From Halapricum salinum (GTDB taxonomy: Archaea; Halobacteriota; Halobacteria; Halobacteriales; Haloarculaceae): a stretch of 64,000 nucleotides of DNA. Under the pieces are notes generated by a model. It did not search any database, was not told the origin of the DNA, and saw only the letters and a list, made by a program, of their open reading frames with translations. Numbering within the stretch: the stretch's first letter is position 1; each line of letters starts with the position of its first letter. Of the stretch, positions 1 to 8,068 are shown in pieces. The translations under genes and the position numbers were made by a program. Location: NCBI RefSeq assembly GCF_004799665.1, contig NZ_CP031310.1, positions 2,844,887 to 2,908,886 on the forward strand, in the 5' to 3' direction.

Positions 1-392
1 GCGTCGAGCTGACGTCTGGCAGCGGCCAGCGCTTCGGCGGTCGTCGACGGCGTCGTCCGTTCGAGCACCCGCGAGACGTCGACGGCGTATCCCTGTTCGT
101 TCGCGGCCTCGCACAACTGCCCGAGATCCTCGCGGACAGACGGACCGACTCTCACGTCGAGCCCGTTCGTCTGTCGAGCGTATCCAACCAGGACTGCTTC
201 TAACGAGAGCGGTGACTCACGGAGAACCGAGCCGGCTGCGAAGACGCGCGCGGTCGGCGGTCGACCCCTCTCTTCGAGGCGCTCGATAGCTTCGGCTCCA
301 CGCTCCCGATCCCGCGAGAGCGGTTCGTCCGGAGTGAACGTCCCGATCACGCTCTCGCCCTCCTTCGACTCTCGACGCCGTAAGTCGCCCAC
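1..392 (-). CDS. Partial hypothetical protein, 3' end outside window
   Basis: An open minus-strand frame runs off the left edge of the window. It reads as a soluble, acidic, haloarchaeal-looking protein, with segments such as GESVIGTFTPDEP, ARVFAAGSVLRESPLS and VLVGYARQTNGLDV. GTG codons at 392 and 350 are the only plausible starts; no ATG is in frame near them, so the start is uncertain. I do not recognise the family. The frame is favoured over its neighbours because its composition is strongly acidic with Val, Leu and Ala-rich helices, while the alternative frame is rich in Arg and Thr. The gene diverges from the pilin-like gene that follows. Confidence 0.5.
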   Translation of the reverse strand, partial: MGDLRRRESKEGESVIGTFTPDEPLSRDRERGAEAIERLEERGRPPTARVFAAGSVLRESPLSLEAVLVGYARQTNGLDVRVGPSVREDLGQLCEAANEQGYAVDVSRVLERTTPSTTAEALAAARRQLD

Positions 393-584
393 CAGCGAGT
401 TTCCCCTGGCGTCGTGTGTGCTGTTCGTCGATCGATGGCTGATATCTCTCTCACCCCAATCCCCCGTTGCGTACGTACAGATCCACCGATCGCCTGCCTA
501 ATATCAGTATCGGTTGGGTGCGAAACGAGCGCTCCAGTGCAGTGGCCGGTCGGCTTAAGGTGTTCGCTCACGAACGATCGATCG

Positions 585-1028
585 ATGGCCGCTGGCTCGT
601 TGTCCGGAGACGAACAGGCAGTCTCAGAGATGGCGAGCGTGATCACACTCGTCGCTATCGCGTTCGTGATCGTCTTCGCTATCGGGGCGAACGTCCTCTT
701 TTTCGAAGCCGACACGGACGGGCCTGACACTACGATCTCGTTTCAGTACTTCGAGGAACTCTCTGCGTTGCAGGTCTCGCACGACGGAGGCGAGGGGATC
801 CGTGCCGGTGATCTCCTCATCCAGGGCCCCCAACGAGAGGTGACCTGGGCCGAGATCGACAGAGGAATGGACGACTCTTCGATGGTCGAATCGGGAGATG
901 CGATCCGTCTCGGTGACGCAGGTGCCTACGGTGAAACCGTCGGAGAGAACGATCGCATCGTGGTCCTCTACGCCAACGTCTCTGCCGAGACTACCGTCCT
1001 CGCCCAGTGGAACGGGACTCGTGGATAG
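585..1028 (+). CDS. Archaeal type IV pilin-like protein
   Basis: This 147-residue protein is probably an exported pilin or pilin-like subunit that is processed by a prepilin peptidase such as PibD. After a short polar N-terminus comes DEQAVSEMASVITLVAIAFV, the haloarchaeal pilin N-terminal signature: a charged segment, a conserved Ser-Glu, then one hydrophobic helix at about residues 12-35. The rest is an acidic globular domain ending in an NGTRG segment. A TATA-like CTTAAG element at 552-559 lies about 26-33 bases before the ATG at 585, which supports this start and leaderless transcription; earlier in-frame codons encode unlike sequence. It stands alone without pil genes nearby, so its role in adhesion or surface structure is inferred only. 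Confidence 0.75.
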   Translation: MAAGSLSGDEQAVSEMASVITLVAIAFVIVFAIGANVLFFEADTDGPDTTISFQYFEELSALQVSHDGGEGIRAGDLLIQGPQREVTWAEIDRGMDDSSMVESGDAIRLGDAGAYGETVGENDRIVVLYANVSAETTVLAQWNGTRG

Positions 1029-1119
1029 GCATTTAACGCCACGGGCGAACGTCTTCCCGCGCCCTGTCACGCCCCGGCGGTCGGGATCGCCGACGACGAC
1101 TGAGTCTCAGTCGACGCTC

Positions 1120-1521
1120 TCAATCGCTGCTATACGCGTCCAGCGCGTCCCACTCCTCCTCGATCAGTTCCCGGACGCCGTGAGTGAGAATCCCCTCCCC
1201 CAGGCTCGTCGCCCGGTAGTACGAATACAGTCCCTCGCGGTCGGGCTCGCTGCGCTTGCGGTTCTCGACCAACCCGACGTCGACCAGTTCGTCCAGGTGG
1301 TAGTGCAGCGTGTTGCCCGCGACGTCCAGTCGCTCCTCCAGTTCTGTCGGCGTCATCGCGCCCGCCTCGACCAGCGTCGCGAGGACGCGAAACCGCGTCT
1401 CGTTGCCGATCGCCCGCTGCATCGCCAGATACTCTGACAGCTCCAGCAGGCTCGCCTCGGGTAGGAACCCCTCCCGCCCGTCGCTGGGTTGTCGCCGCGA
1501 TCGGTCACCACTCTCAGCCAT
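1120..1521 (-). CDS. Winged-helix (ArsR-like) transcriptional regulator
   Basis: A DNA-binding protein of 133 residues if it starts at the ATG at 1521. The central part (AIGNETRFRVLATLVEAGAM, then TPTELEERLDV and NTLHYHLDELVDVGLV) is a typical winged helix of the ArsR/HTH_20 kind common in haloarchaea. The C-terminus (YSYYRATSLGEGILTHGVREL) is the wing and dimer region. No metal-binding cysteine motif is visible, so metal sensing is not supported. A TTG-initiated extension to 1566 is possible. It is divergent from the gene at 1620, and an AT-rich stretch at 1526-1540 together with TATATA at 1588 suggests a shared promoter region. The target is unknown; nitrite reductase lies one gene away. 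Confidence 0.85.
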   Translation of the reverse strand: MAESGDRSRRQPSDGREGFLPEASLLELSEYLAMQRAIGNETRFRVLATLVEAGAMTPTELEERLDVAGNTLHYHLDELVDVGLVENRKRSEPDREGLYSYYRATSLGEGILTHGVRELIEEEWDALDAYSSD

Positions 1522-1585
1522 ACGTGAATATATAAAATGCGCCACTGTAAATGTTCGCTGACTCAATATTCGCTGAAACGGCCGC

Positions 1586-1597
1586 TATTTATATATG
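1586..1597 (+). promoter_or_regulatory. TATA box of the 1620 gene
   Basis: TATTTATATATG sits 23-34 bases before the ATG at 1620, the spacing expected for a leaderless haloarchaeal transcript. No ribosome-binding site is visible between the two, which fits. Confidence 0.7.
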
Positions 1598-1619
1598 TAT
1601 GGCGTGAGCGACGCCAGAT

Positions 1620-2270
1620 ATGCGCGATCGGATCATCGAGGAACTGGGGGGACTCGCACACGACCGATTGCTGGTGTATCTCATGGGTCCCTACTCGGCG
1701 TTCGACATCGGGGCAGCGCTGGAACGAGCCGACACACCAGAGGATGTCGTCGACCTTCAGGCACTCCCCGAGGCGGTCGACTTCGGAGCGCTGGTCGGGA
1801 CGGATTCGGGGGTCGAAGGCCAGGAGGCGACGCTCGACCTCTTGCTCGGCGTGCGCGATTCGTTGCGGACGGACCCGGGCGTGAATGCCTTTCTGGCGAT
1901 CGACGTCGACGTCCCACTGGAGGAGATGGACGCCGCGACCCAGAGCATCGAGTTCGCGCTGGCGAGCAACGCTGTGGTCTACGTCGTTCCCAAGGTCGGG
2001 AACAACCTCGGCGTTGGGATCGAGACAGGGGCAGTCCTCGAGGCGATCTTCCAGCGCGAGGCCGACCCGACCGATCACCGCGAGCGCGTCGTCTTCGTCC
2101 ACGAAGCGGGTGTCACGAGCGCGATGATCGCCGCGGTCCTCGATCGCTGGGACGCCCGCGTCTACGACTACGAGGACCGCGCCGATCTCGTTCGGCAGGT
2201 CCGCCTGTTCGTCAGAGACGTCGTCCGACGCGAGCAAGTCGGCGACCTCTCGACGCTGGATGCAGAGTGA
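1620..2270 (+). CDS. DUF7509-type haloarchaeal protein
   Basis: A 216-residue cytosolic protein of a family found in haloarchaea, which I recall as DUF7509. It begins RDRIIEELGGLAHDRLLVYLMGPYSAFD. The LLVYLMGPY strand followed by conserved acidic and Asn-Asn-Leu-Gly segments (VYVVPKVGNNLGVGIETGAV) resembles the nucleoside 2-deoxyribosyltransferase-like Rossmannoid fold, where an MGPYS-type loop binds nucleotide. That resemblance is an inference; no catalytic assignment is made. The TATA box at 1586-1597 fixes the start well. It lies 109 bases upstream of nirK on the same strand, with no obvious promoter between, so cotranscription is possible. Confidence 0.75.
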   Translation: MRDRIIEELGGLAHDRLLVYLMGPYSAFDIGAALERADTPEDVVDLQALPEAVDFGALVGTDSGVEGQEATLDLLLGVRDSLRTDPGVNAFLAIDVDVPLEEMDAATQSIEFALASNAVVYVVPKVGNNLGVGIETGAVLEAIFQREADPTDHRERVVFVHEAGVTSAMIAAVLDRWDARVYDYEDRADLVRQVRLFVRDVVRREQVGDLSTLDAE

Positions 2271-2379
2271 TATCGGACGTGCCGAACACGTTCGGCCGTC
2301 GTATCGGGGCCTGAGAAGCTGATTCTCAGTTGAAGTACGTCGGTCGGCAAGCGTCACGTGTAGGACCCAAGTGATCACC

Positions 2380-3483
2380 ATGTTCGACACCTCACGCCGC
2401 AAGCTGCTCGGTGCGGTCGGGCTCGGCGCGCTCGCCTCGCTCGCCGGCTGTGGCGGCGACTCCGACGGCGACCAGACTCCAGGCGCTCGGGCCAGCCAGT
2501 CGACGCCCGAACCCGCCAGCGAACCTGACGTCGACTCGGTCGCCGCCGACCCGACCGACGTTCCCGACCCGATCGAGCGCGACCACAGCGAGACCATCGA
2601 AGTCACGCTCACCGTCGAGGAGGTCACCGCCGAGGTCGAACCCGGCGTGACCGTCGACTACATGACCTTCGACGGACAGGTACCGGGGCCGATGCTCCGC
2701 GTCCGGCAGGGCGACACCGTGGAGTTCACCCTGGAGAACGCGCCCGAGAACGCCACGCTGCACAACGTCGACTTCCACGCCGTCTACGGGACCGGCGGCG
2801 GTGCAGTCGCGACGACGGCCGCCCCCGGCGAGGAGAACGCCATGCGATTCCAGGCGCGCTATCCCGGCGCGTTCATCTACCACTGTGCCGTCCCGAACAT
2901 GGACTACCACATCTCGACGGGTATGTTCGGGATGATCCTCGTCGAGCCGCCGGAGGGGTTGCCCGAAGTCGATCAGGAGTTCTACCTCGGCCAGCACGAA
3001 CTCTACACCAGCCACGACGCGGGGACGCCGGGTCACCACAGCTTCGACTACGAGGCGATGCGGGCCGAGGAACCGACCTACGTCCTGCTCAACGGCGAGA
3101 AGTTCGCCTACGCCGCAGACAACCACGGCCCGATGGAGGTCGATGTCGGTGACACCGCCCGCGTCTACATGGTCTCGGGCGGGCCGAACCTCACGTCGAG
3201 TTTCCACCCGATCGGCAACGTCTGGAGCGAGGCCTGGCCCAACGGCTCGGTCACCACCACGCCCGACGAGTTCGTCCAGACGATGTCCGTCCCGCCGGGC
3301 AGCTGTTTCGTCGGGACGCTGGACTTCGAGGTCCCCTCCCGCGTGAAGCTCGTCGACCACGCCCTGACGCGAGTCACTCGAAAGGGCTGTCTGGCCGAGA
3401 TCGACGCGACCGGCGAGGAAGACGAGTCCATCTACGATCCGGACTTCGACGGGAGCACTCACGAGGGACCACTATACGACTGA
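2380..3483 (+). CDS. nirK: Copper-containing nitrite reductase NirK
   Basis: Reduces nitrite to nitric oxide at the outer face of the membrane. The 367-residue precursor starts with a twin-arginine signal (SRRKLLGAVGLGALAS) and a lipobox LAGC with C24 as the lipidated residue, then a Ser/Pro/Glu-rich linker and two cupredoxin domains. All ligands expected from the family are visible. Type 1 copper: H128, C169, H177, M182. Type 2 copper: H133, H168, H327. Catalytic: D131 and H276. The CAVPNMDYH loop is the shorter type rather than the Alcaligenes CAPPGMVPWH type. GTG at 2371 would add three residues, but ATG 2380 places the arginine pair properly. No other denitrification gene is within the window; the gene is convergent with rtcB. 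Confidence 0.95.
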   Translation: MFDTSRRKLLGAVGLGALASLAGCGGDSDGDQTPGARASQSTPEPASEPDVDSVAADPTDVPDPIERDHSETIEVTLTVEEVTAEVEPGVTVDYMTFDGQVPGPMLRVRQGDTVEFTLENAPENATLHNVDFHAVYGTGGGAVATTAAPGEENAMRFQARYPGAFIYHCAVPNMDYHISTGMFGMILVEPPEGLPEVDQEFYLGQHELYTSHDAGTPGHHSFDYEAMRAEEPTYVLLNGEKFAYAADNHGPMEVDVGDTARVYMVSGGPNLTSSFHPIGNVWSEAWPNGSVTTTPDEFVQTMSVPPGSCFVGTLDFEVPSRVKLVDHALTRVTRKGCLAEIDATGEEDESIYDPDFDGSTHEGPLYD

Positions 3484-3525
3484 CGTGTCGACGGCCGGCT
3501 CGTGAGCAGTCTCGTCTGCGAACAG
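3480..3525 (-). repeat. Dispersed copy of the 60-bp repeat unit
   Basis: Read on the minus strand, these 46 bases match the tandem repeat unit at 19858-19903 with a single mismatch; 40 bases (3486-3525) are identical. The copy fills the gap between the convergent nirK and rtcB genes and includes the nirK stop codon. It contains the SalI-type palindrome GTCGAC and GGCCGGC. A sequence shared at this level between two unrelated intergenic sites indicates a mobile or structurally constrained repeat family. Confidence 0.85.
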
Positions 3526-3526
3526 T

Positions 3527-6415
3527 TCACCCCTTGATGTTGCAGACGGGGAACGTCCGAGCGACCTTGTCGCCGATGCCGAGCGCGTCCGAGACGTTCA
3601 CCACCTCGTCGACGTCCTTGTAGACGCCGGGCGCTTCCTCGGCGACGGTGGCGCCGCTCTGGGCTTTGACGTAGATGTGCTGTTGCTCGCGGAGGTCGTC
3701 CTGCACGTCCTCGCCCCAGTAGGTGTTCTTCGCCTGCGTCCGGGACATCAGTCTGCCAGCCCCGTGGGCAGTCGAGCCGAAGGTCTCTTCGAGCGAGCGC
3801 TCTCCCCCCCGGAGGACGTAGCTGCCCGCGCCCATGCTCCCCGGGATGATGATCGGCTGGCCGACGTCGCTGTAGGCTGGCGGCAACTCGGGCCGGCCCG
3901 CCGGGAACGCCCGCGTCGCGCCCTTGCGGTGGACGTACAGCTCCCTGTCCTCGCCGTCGACGTCGTGGACTTCTTTCTTGGCGATGTTGTGCGCGACGTC
4001 GTACAGCAGGTCCATCTCCATGGCCTCCCACTCCCGGTCGAAGACGTCCGCGAAGACCTCGCGAGTACGGTGCATGATGAGCTGGCGATTGACCCACGCG
4101 AAGTTGATCGCCGCACACATCGCTCCGTAGTATTCCTCGGCGAGGTGCGAGCCAGCGGGGGCGGCCGCGAGTTCCTTGTCCGGTAACTGGTTCAGCAGCC
4201 CCTGATGGGCCTTCTCGATCTCCCGCAAGTAGTCCGTGCAGACCTGATGACCGAGCCCGCGCGAGCCACAGTGGATCAGCACGACGATCTGGTCCGCTTC
4301 GAGTCCGAACTCTCCCGCTACGTCCTCGCGGAAGATGTCGGTGACGCGCTGGACCTCTAGGAAGTGATTGCCCGAGCCGAGCGAGCCGACCTGGACTTTC
4401 CCGCGATTCTTCGCCTTCTGCGAAACGGCGCTCGGATCGGCGTCCGGCCGCCGTCCCTCGTCCTCGCAGTGTTCGAGGTCCGCGGGGACGGCGTAGTCGT
4501 TCCGCAGCGCCCACTCCATCCCGTCGGCGAGAATCTCGTCGATGTCGCCCTTGGTGCCCTCGAAGATGCCACCGCCGCCGAGACCTGACGGAATCGCGTC
4601 AAATAGCGCGTCGACGAGTTCTTCTTCTCGTCCACTAACGTCGCTGTCGGTCAAATTCGTCTTCAGCATCCGGACGCCGCAATTCGAGACGACAAACCCG
4701 TCTGCGAGGAAATTGTGAGCGTCGTGAGCGACACCGATGTCATAGACCGCTTTCTCACCAGCGGGTTCGATGTGTTCGATCGTCGATTCGACGGTCATGT
4801 CGTCACTGACAGTCGTCTGCTCGCAGAACTCATCGAACGTCGGGAACGCGTCGCCGGGACGCGGACGCCCTTTCCGACCGGACCAGGCACTGCGCTCGAT
4901 GAATCGGTCGTTGATGTCGTACTTCTCTTTGAGCGTCTCGACAGGTGTTCCACCGTCTGCTAGCGTTCTCACCTCGTTTGCGATGTGTTCCCGGCGTTCG
5001 ATCTCTCGTTCTTTCAGCTTGAGATACTGGATCGCTTTGACGGCCAACCGACGTTTGTGTCGGTTGTAGCGGTACCCGACCGTCTCGAAGAAGCGGATCA
5101 GATTCGCCGAGTCGTTCTTGACACCCAGTCGAAGTCGGACGGTGTCGTGTTCGCGGTTCGAGTCAGTCTCGAAGGACTCTATCTCGTTCGTCTCGATACC
5201 GAGATCACCGAGGAACGACGCGAGGTCCGCAAGGAATCGCCGCCCGTCTCCTGCAGTATCGACGGTCCGGGTCTGTGAAACCTTGGGACAGTAGAGATTC
5301 ATGTCGTGCTGGGCTGCCGGCGCGTTCATTTCGGCTCCGAAGTACGCGCTGTAGAAGAGTGCCTTCTGCCAGTCGGCAAGTCGGTCGAGATACCATGGTG
5401 TCGAAAAGCCGGCCGCGACTTTCGGACCGTCCGGGACCCCGAGTTTCTGGAGCGTCAGACGAAGGGCTTTCGATGTCGTCTTGAAGCTGTATTCGGTCGT
5501 CTCGAAGGTCTCGCCCTCGATGTCGTGGTCTCGGTCGCGCGAGTAGACCTTCGAGGGCTTGAATCCGATCGCTTTCACGTCCTCACGGATACCTTCGAGA
5601 TCTTCCGGCTCCCCGTAGAACCAGAGCTGTCCCTCACCACCCAGCGAGCCGTCACCGAGATGAAATCCGACAAGTTTGAGCAGGCGATTGAATGCCTCAT
5701 CGGTCGATTTGAGGGGCAAGAGACCCCGATTTTTGAGGACGCTGCGGATCTGTGGATTCGCGTCTTCCAAGTCGTCGACCGAGAGGACGGTGAATTCTTC
5801 GGGATCGTCGTGCTCGATTCCCTGGAAGGGCTGGACCAGCGCTTCGTCGCCGGCTTCGAGATCGCCGAGTTCGACCATCCCGTCAGGTGTCGCGAACGGG
5901 TGGTCCGCGGTTGCTTCGATCGTCTCGCCGGTCGCCGTCTGGACCTCGTAGACCTGCTTGGTCCCGCTTTCGGTAAACAGTCGAATATCTGAACTGGTGA
6001 GTGAGTCCCCGGCTACGGTCGCCCGCTCTCGCTCGAATCGATCGCGAACCGATTCGATCGGCATCTTCCGACCGAACGACAGCCGGACGTCGGTCGACCC
6101 CGGCAAGCAATTGATGTCATATCCTACCGCTCCGGGGCTGATACAGCCGTCTTCGGCATCTATCCCTGCCACCCCGCCCACGGGAAACCCGTAGCCCTGG
6201 TGGCCGTCCGGCATGCAGATGGCGTACTTCTGGATGCCCGGCAGATGAGTCGTATTCGTGAGTTGTTCGAGGGTCTTGTCCTCGCTAATCTCCTCCAGCA
6301 GGGCTTCGCTCGCCAGTACTCGGGCGGGCACGTTCATTTCCCCCTCTTGGGGAATTTCCCAGACGTATTCACGCACCTTTTCGAGCGTGACGTCGCCGGC
6401 GTCGTAGGTGGTCAT
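3527..6415 (-). CDS. rtcB: tRNA-splicing RNA ligase RtcB, intein-containing
   Basis: RtcB joins 2',3'-cyclic phosphate and 5'-hydroxyl RNA ends in tRNA splicing and RNA repair, using Mn2+ and GTP. The 962-residue precursor contains a 476-residue intein; the two exteins (102 and 384 residues) would make a mature 486-residue enzyme. In mature numbering the expected ligands are present: D100, C103, H208, H239, H333, and the guanylylated H408 in TAHGAGR. The start at 6415 (MTTYDAGD) fits the family; an extension to 6553 has no family similarity. Archease, the RtcB activator, is encoded just upstream on the same strand. The end abuts a dispersed repeat shared with another locus. Confidence 0.97.
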   Translation of the reverse strand: MTTYDAGDVTLEKVREYVWEIPQEGEMNVPARVLASEALLEEISEDKTLEQLTNTTHLPGIQKYAICMPDGHQGYGFPVGGVAGIDAEDGCISPGAVGYDINCLPGSTDVRLSFGRKMPIESVRDRFERERATVAGDSLTSSDIRLFTESGTKQVYEVQTATGETIEATADHPFATPDGMVELGDLEAGDEALVQPFQGIEHDDPEEFTVLSVDDLEDANPQIRSVLKNRGLLPLKSTDEAFNRLLKLVGFHLGDGSLGGEGQLWFYGEPEDLEGIREDVKAIGFKPSKVYSRDRDHDIEGETFETTEYSFKTTSKALRLTLQKLGVPDGPKVAAGFSTPWYLDRLADWQKALFYSAYFGAEMNAPAAQHDMNLYCPKVSQTRTVDTAGDGRRFLADLASFLGDLGIETNEIESFETDSNREHDTVRLRLGVKNDSANLIRFFETVGYRYNRHKRRLAVKAIQYLKLKEREIERREHIANEVRTLADGGTPVETLKEKYDINDRFIERSAWSGRKGRPRPGDAFPTFDEFCEQTTVSDDMTVESTIEHIEPAGEKAVYDIGVAHDAHNFLADGFVVSNCGVRMLKTNLTDSDVSGREEELVDALFDAIPSGLGGGGIFEGTKGDIDEILADGMEWALRNDYAVPADLEHCEDEGRRPDADPSAVSQKAKNRGKVQVGSLGSGNHFLEVQRVTDIFREDVAGEFGLEADQIVVLIHCGSRGLGHQVCTDYLREIEKAHQGLLNQLPDKELAAAPAGSHLAEEYYGAMCAAINFAWVNRQLIMHRTREVFADVFDREWEAMEMDLLYDVAHNIAKKEVHDVDGEDRELYVHRKGATRAFPAGRPELPPAYSDVGQPIIIPGSMGAGSYVLRGGERSLEETFGSTAHGAGRLMSRTQAKNTYWGEDVQDDLREQQHIYVKAQSGATVAEEAPGVYKDVDEVVNVSDALGIGDKVARTFPVCNIKG
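4682..6109 (-). other. Intein with LAGLIDADG-type endonuclease in RtcB
   Basis: This in-frame segment encodes 476 residues, from C1 (CLPGSTDV) to N476, followed by the extein cysteine of CGVRML. Visible splicing blocks are block A at residues 1-13, block B at TADHPF (68-72), and blocks F/G at YDIGVAHDAHNFLADG and VVSN. The residue before the terminal Asn is Ser, not the usual His. Block C (LVGFHLGDGSL, about 147-156) and block E (ALFYSAYFGAEM, about 250-261) mark a two-motif DOD homing endonuclease with its acidic residues kept. The insertion falls directly before the Mn-binding catalytic cysteine of RtcB, a site known to host inteins in other archaea. Confidence 0.95.
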
Positions 6416-6470
6416 ACTCGAAGCTTCTGCGGCCTTCCTCAAAAGCTGTCGGACGGGGGTGTCACTTCCG

Positions 6471-7589
6471 TCAGTCGGTTGCGGCCGGTGTCCCCTCGGG
6501 GCGACTCGTCGGTTGCCGGCCCAGCCAGGCGTCAAGCGAGAGTGGGCCAGCACCGAGCGTGAAGACGGCCGAGGCCAGCCCGAACAGCGTGATGTGTGCG
6601 AGTACGGGGTCGTCGGGCAGGCCGAACAACGTCAGCGTGAACAGGACGAACGCTCCGGCGGCAGTTGCGCGCGTCAGGAGGCCCGCGATGAGAAGCAGAC
6701 CAAAGGCGATCTCAGCGAGGCCCGCGCCGACAACCCAGACGCCGGGGTCGACGGGCACGATCGACGTGAGATCGTATTTCGCGACGACGCCGAGCCCGGG
6801 ACCGGGGTTGAGCAGTTTCTCACCCAGTCCCAGAAGGACGAACGTCACGCCCAGGCCCACGCGCAGAATCACCGGCACGTAGGCGGTGTAGGGGTCGAGT
6901 CGCTGCTGAAGTTCCCGTGCTCGAGCGTGGACCGGGTCGATCCGGCTGTAGTAGGTTCCAGGTGAGCTGGCGACGCGGCTGAGGAGGTGGTCGCCGCTTG
7001 GTCGCCCGCTCCCAAGCAAGAAGATCGCCAGCAAGCCGGGGACGTACTCCAGCGCGAGGATCGTCCTCGGGAAGAACGCGAGCGAGGCGACGTAGGTGAG
7101 CAGTCCGACGAGCGCCACGACGCGGGTCGCCAGCCCGAACAGCAGGAAGAAGCCCAGGCCGATCATGAGCAGGCGGACTTCGGCCTGCGCGGCCGCTCCG
7201 AGGTGATCAGCCGTCATCACCGACGGGCTGAAGATGTAACCGATGAACCCCGCACCGACCAGCGGCAGGCCCATGCTGAGTCGGAGCATCCACGGGACGT
7301 ACGTCAGATACTCCGCCAGCGCCGACCGGAGCACCTCGAAGTCCGGGATCGTCGGTCTGACCCACAGGAACGCCCCGACGCCGGCGGTCGCGAGCAGGCC
7401 GACCCCACCGAACAGCACGGCGTTTGCGGGGTCCGTGAGCACCTCGATCGTGAACTGGAGCCCCTCTTGCGGTGGATTCTCGGTGACGTAGCGAACGTGT
7501 GCCACTACTGGCCGTACACTGACTGCCAGCAGCGTCAGTACCGCGACGAGCAGGCTCGCCCGCCGGGTGTAGGCGCGAGGAACGGTCAT
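6471..7589 (-). CDS. DoxX-family membrane protein
   Basis: A 372-residue integral membrane protein with two DoxX-like four-helix units. The N-terminal hydrophobic segment (SLLVAVLTLLAVSVRPVVA) may be a signal anchor, followed by an external stretch (HVRYVTENPP) and then helices such as VLFGGVGLLATAGVGAFLW, GLPLVGAGFIGYIF, LLMIGLGFFLLFGLATRVVALVGLL, ILRVGLGVTFVLLGLGEKLL and GLAEIAFGLLLIAGLLTRATAAGAFVLF. DoxX proteins are linked to quinone or thiol redox in some organisms, but this one has no assigned role. It is 68 bases downstream of archease on the same strand and 55 bases upstream of rtcB, so it may share their transcript. The ATG at 7589 is chosen because the preceding sequence lacks hydrophobic character. 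Confidence 0.85.
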   Translation of the reverse strand: MTVPRAYTRRASLLVAVLTLLAVSVRPVVAHVRYVTENPPQEGLQFTIEVLTDPANAVLFGGVGLLATAGVGAFLWVRPTIPDFEVLRSALAEYLTYVPWMLRLSMGLPLVGAGFIGYIFSPSVMTADHLGAAAQAEVRLLMIGLGFFLLFGLATRVVALVGLLTYVASLAFFPRTILALEYVPGLLAIFLLGSGRPSGDHLLSRVASSPGTYYSRIDPVHARARELQQRLDPYTAYVPVILRVGLGVTFVLLGLGEKLLNPGPGLGVVAKYDLTSIVPVDPGVWVVGAGLAEIAFGLLLIAGLLTRATAAGAFVLFTLTLFGLPDDPVLAHITLFGLASAVFTLGAGPLSLDAWLGRQPTSRPEGTPAATD

Positions 7590-7657
7590 CGTCAGTCGAT
7601 AGGGCCTCGGGCCGCTTAAACGGACAGTTCGGTACACCTCGGCGGACGCCAGCCCGA

Positions 7658-8068
7658 TCAGACGTCGAAGACGACGTACGCGCACCAGCCAGCGTCGGTC
7701 TCGTGGAGTTCCATCTCGGAGTACGTGACGGCCTTGACTTCCCGGGCCGTGACTGCCGAAAGCGGGACTCCCCGTGCACTGGCGTCGACTGCCCAGCCGT
7801 CGGCCGTCTCCGTGACCGTCGCGTCGTTGTCGACCGGGAGGACGTTCCGCACGTCTCGCTGGTAGATGAGTTCGTCCAGATAATCGAACAACAGCGCTTC
7901 GGACGACTCGGCTGTCACCGAGAGCCTGAAGCGCTCGCCCTGGGCTGGCACGTCTTCGCACATCGCAGCCGCCAGCCCGTCTGCGACGGCCGCGAAGACG
8001 TCGTCGATCGACTCCCCTGTGGCTTCGACCGCGACGTCTGCGGTGTGCTCGCGAAGCGTGAAACTCAT
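7658..8068 (-). CDS. Archease, RtcB cofactor
   Basis: Archease accelerates RtcB guanylylation and allows multiple turnovers of RNA ligation. The 136-residue protein has the family hallmarks: HTADVAVEATGESIDDVF near the N-terminus, the acidic residues that bind metal, and a C-terminal block GVPLSAVTAREVKAVTYSEM ending ...WCAYVVFDV with a terminal acidic-Val pair. Length is typical. Its start overlaps the stop of the upstream DUF502 gene by 4 bases (ATGA), implying translational coupling. Its nearness to rtcB, with only the DoxX gene between, matches the conserved rtcB-archease association in archaea. Confidence 0.95.
   Translation of the reverse strand: MSFTLREHTADVAVEATGESIDDVFAAVADGLAAAMCEDVPAQGERFRLSVTAESSEALLFDYLDELIYQRDVRNVLPVDNDATVTETADGWAVDASARGVPLSAVTAREVKAVTYSEMELHETDAGWCAYVVFDV

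Noticed and set aside
3459-4514. Long minus-strand frame of 351 residues inside rtcB
   Set aside because: It is Arg-rich and off frame to RtcB, which has complete catalytic motifs; it is a GC-driven shadow frame.
4682-6109. Frameshift or disrupted gene within rtcB
   Set aside because: The insert is fully in frame, starts with Cys, ends with Asn followed by Cys and has intein and LAGLIDADG blocks, so it is an intein rather than damage.
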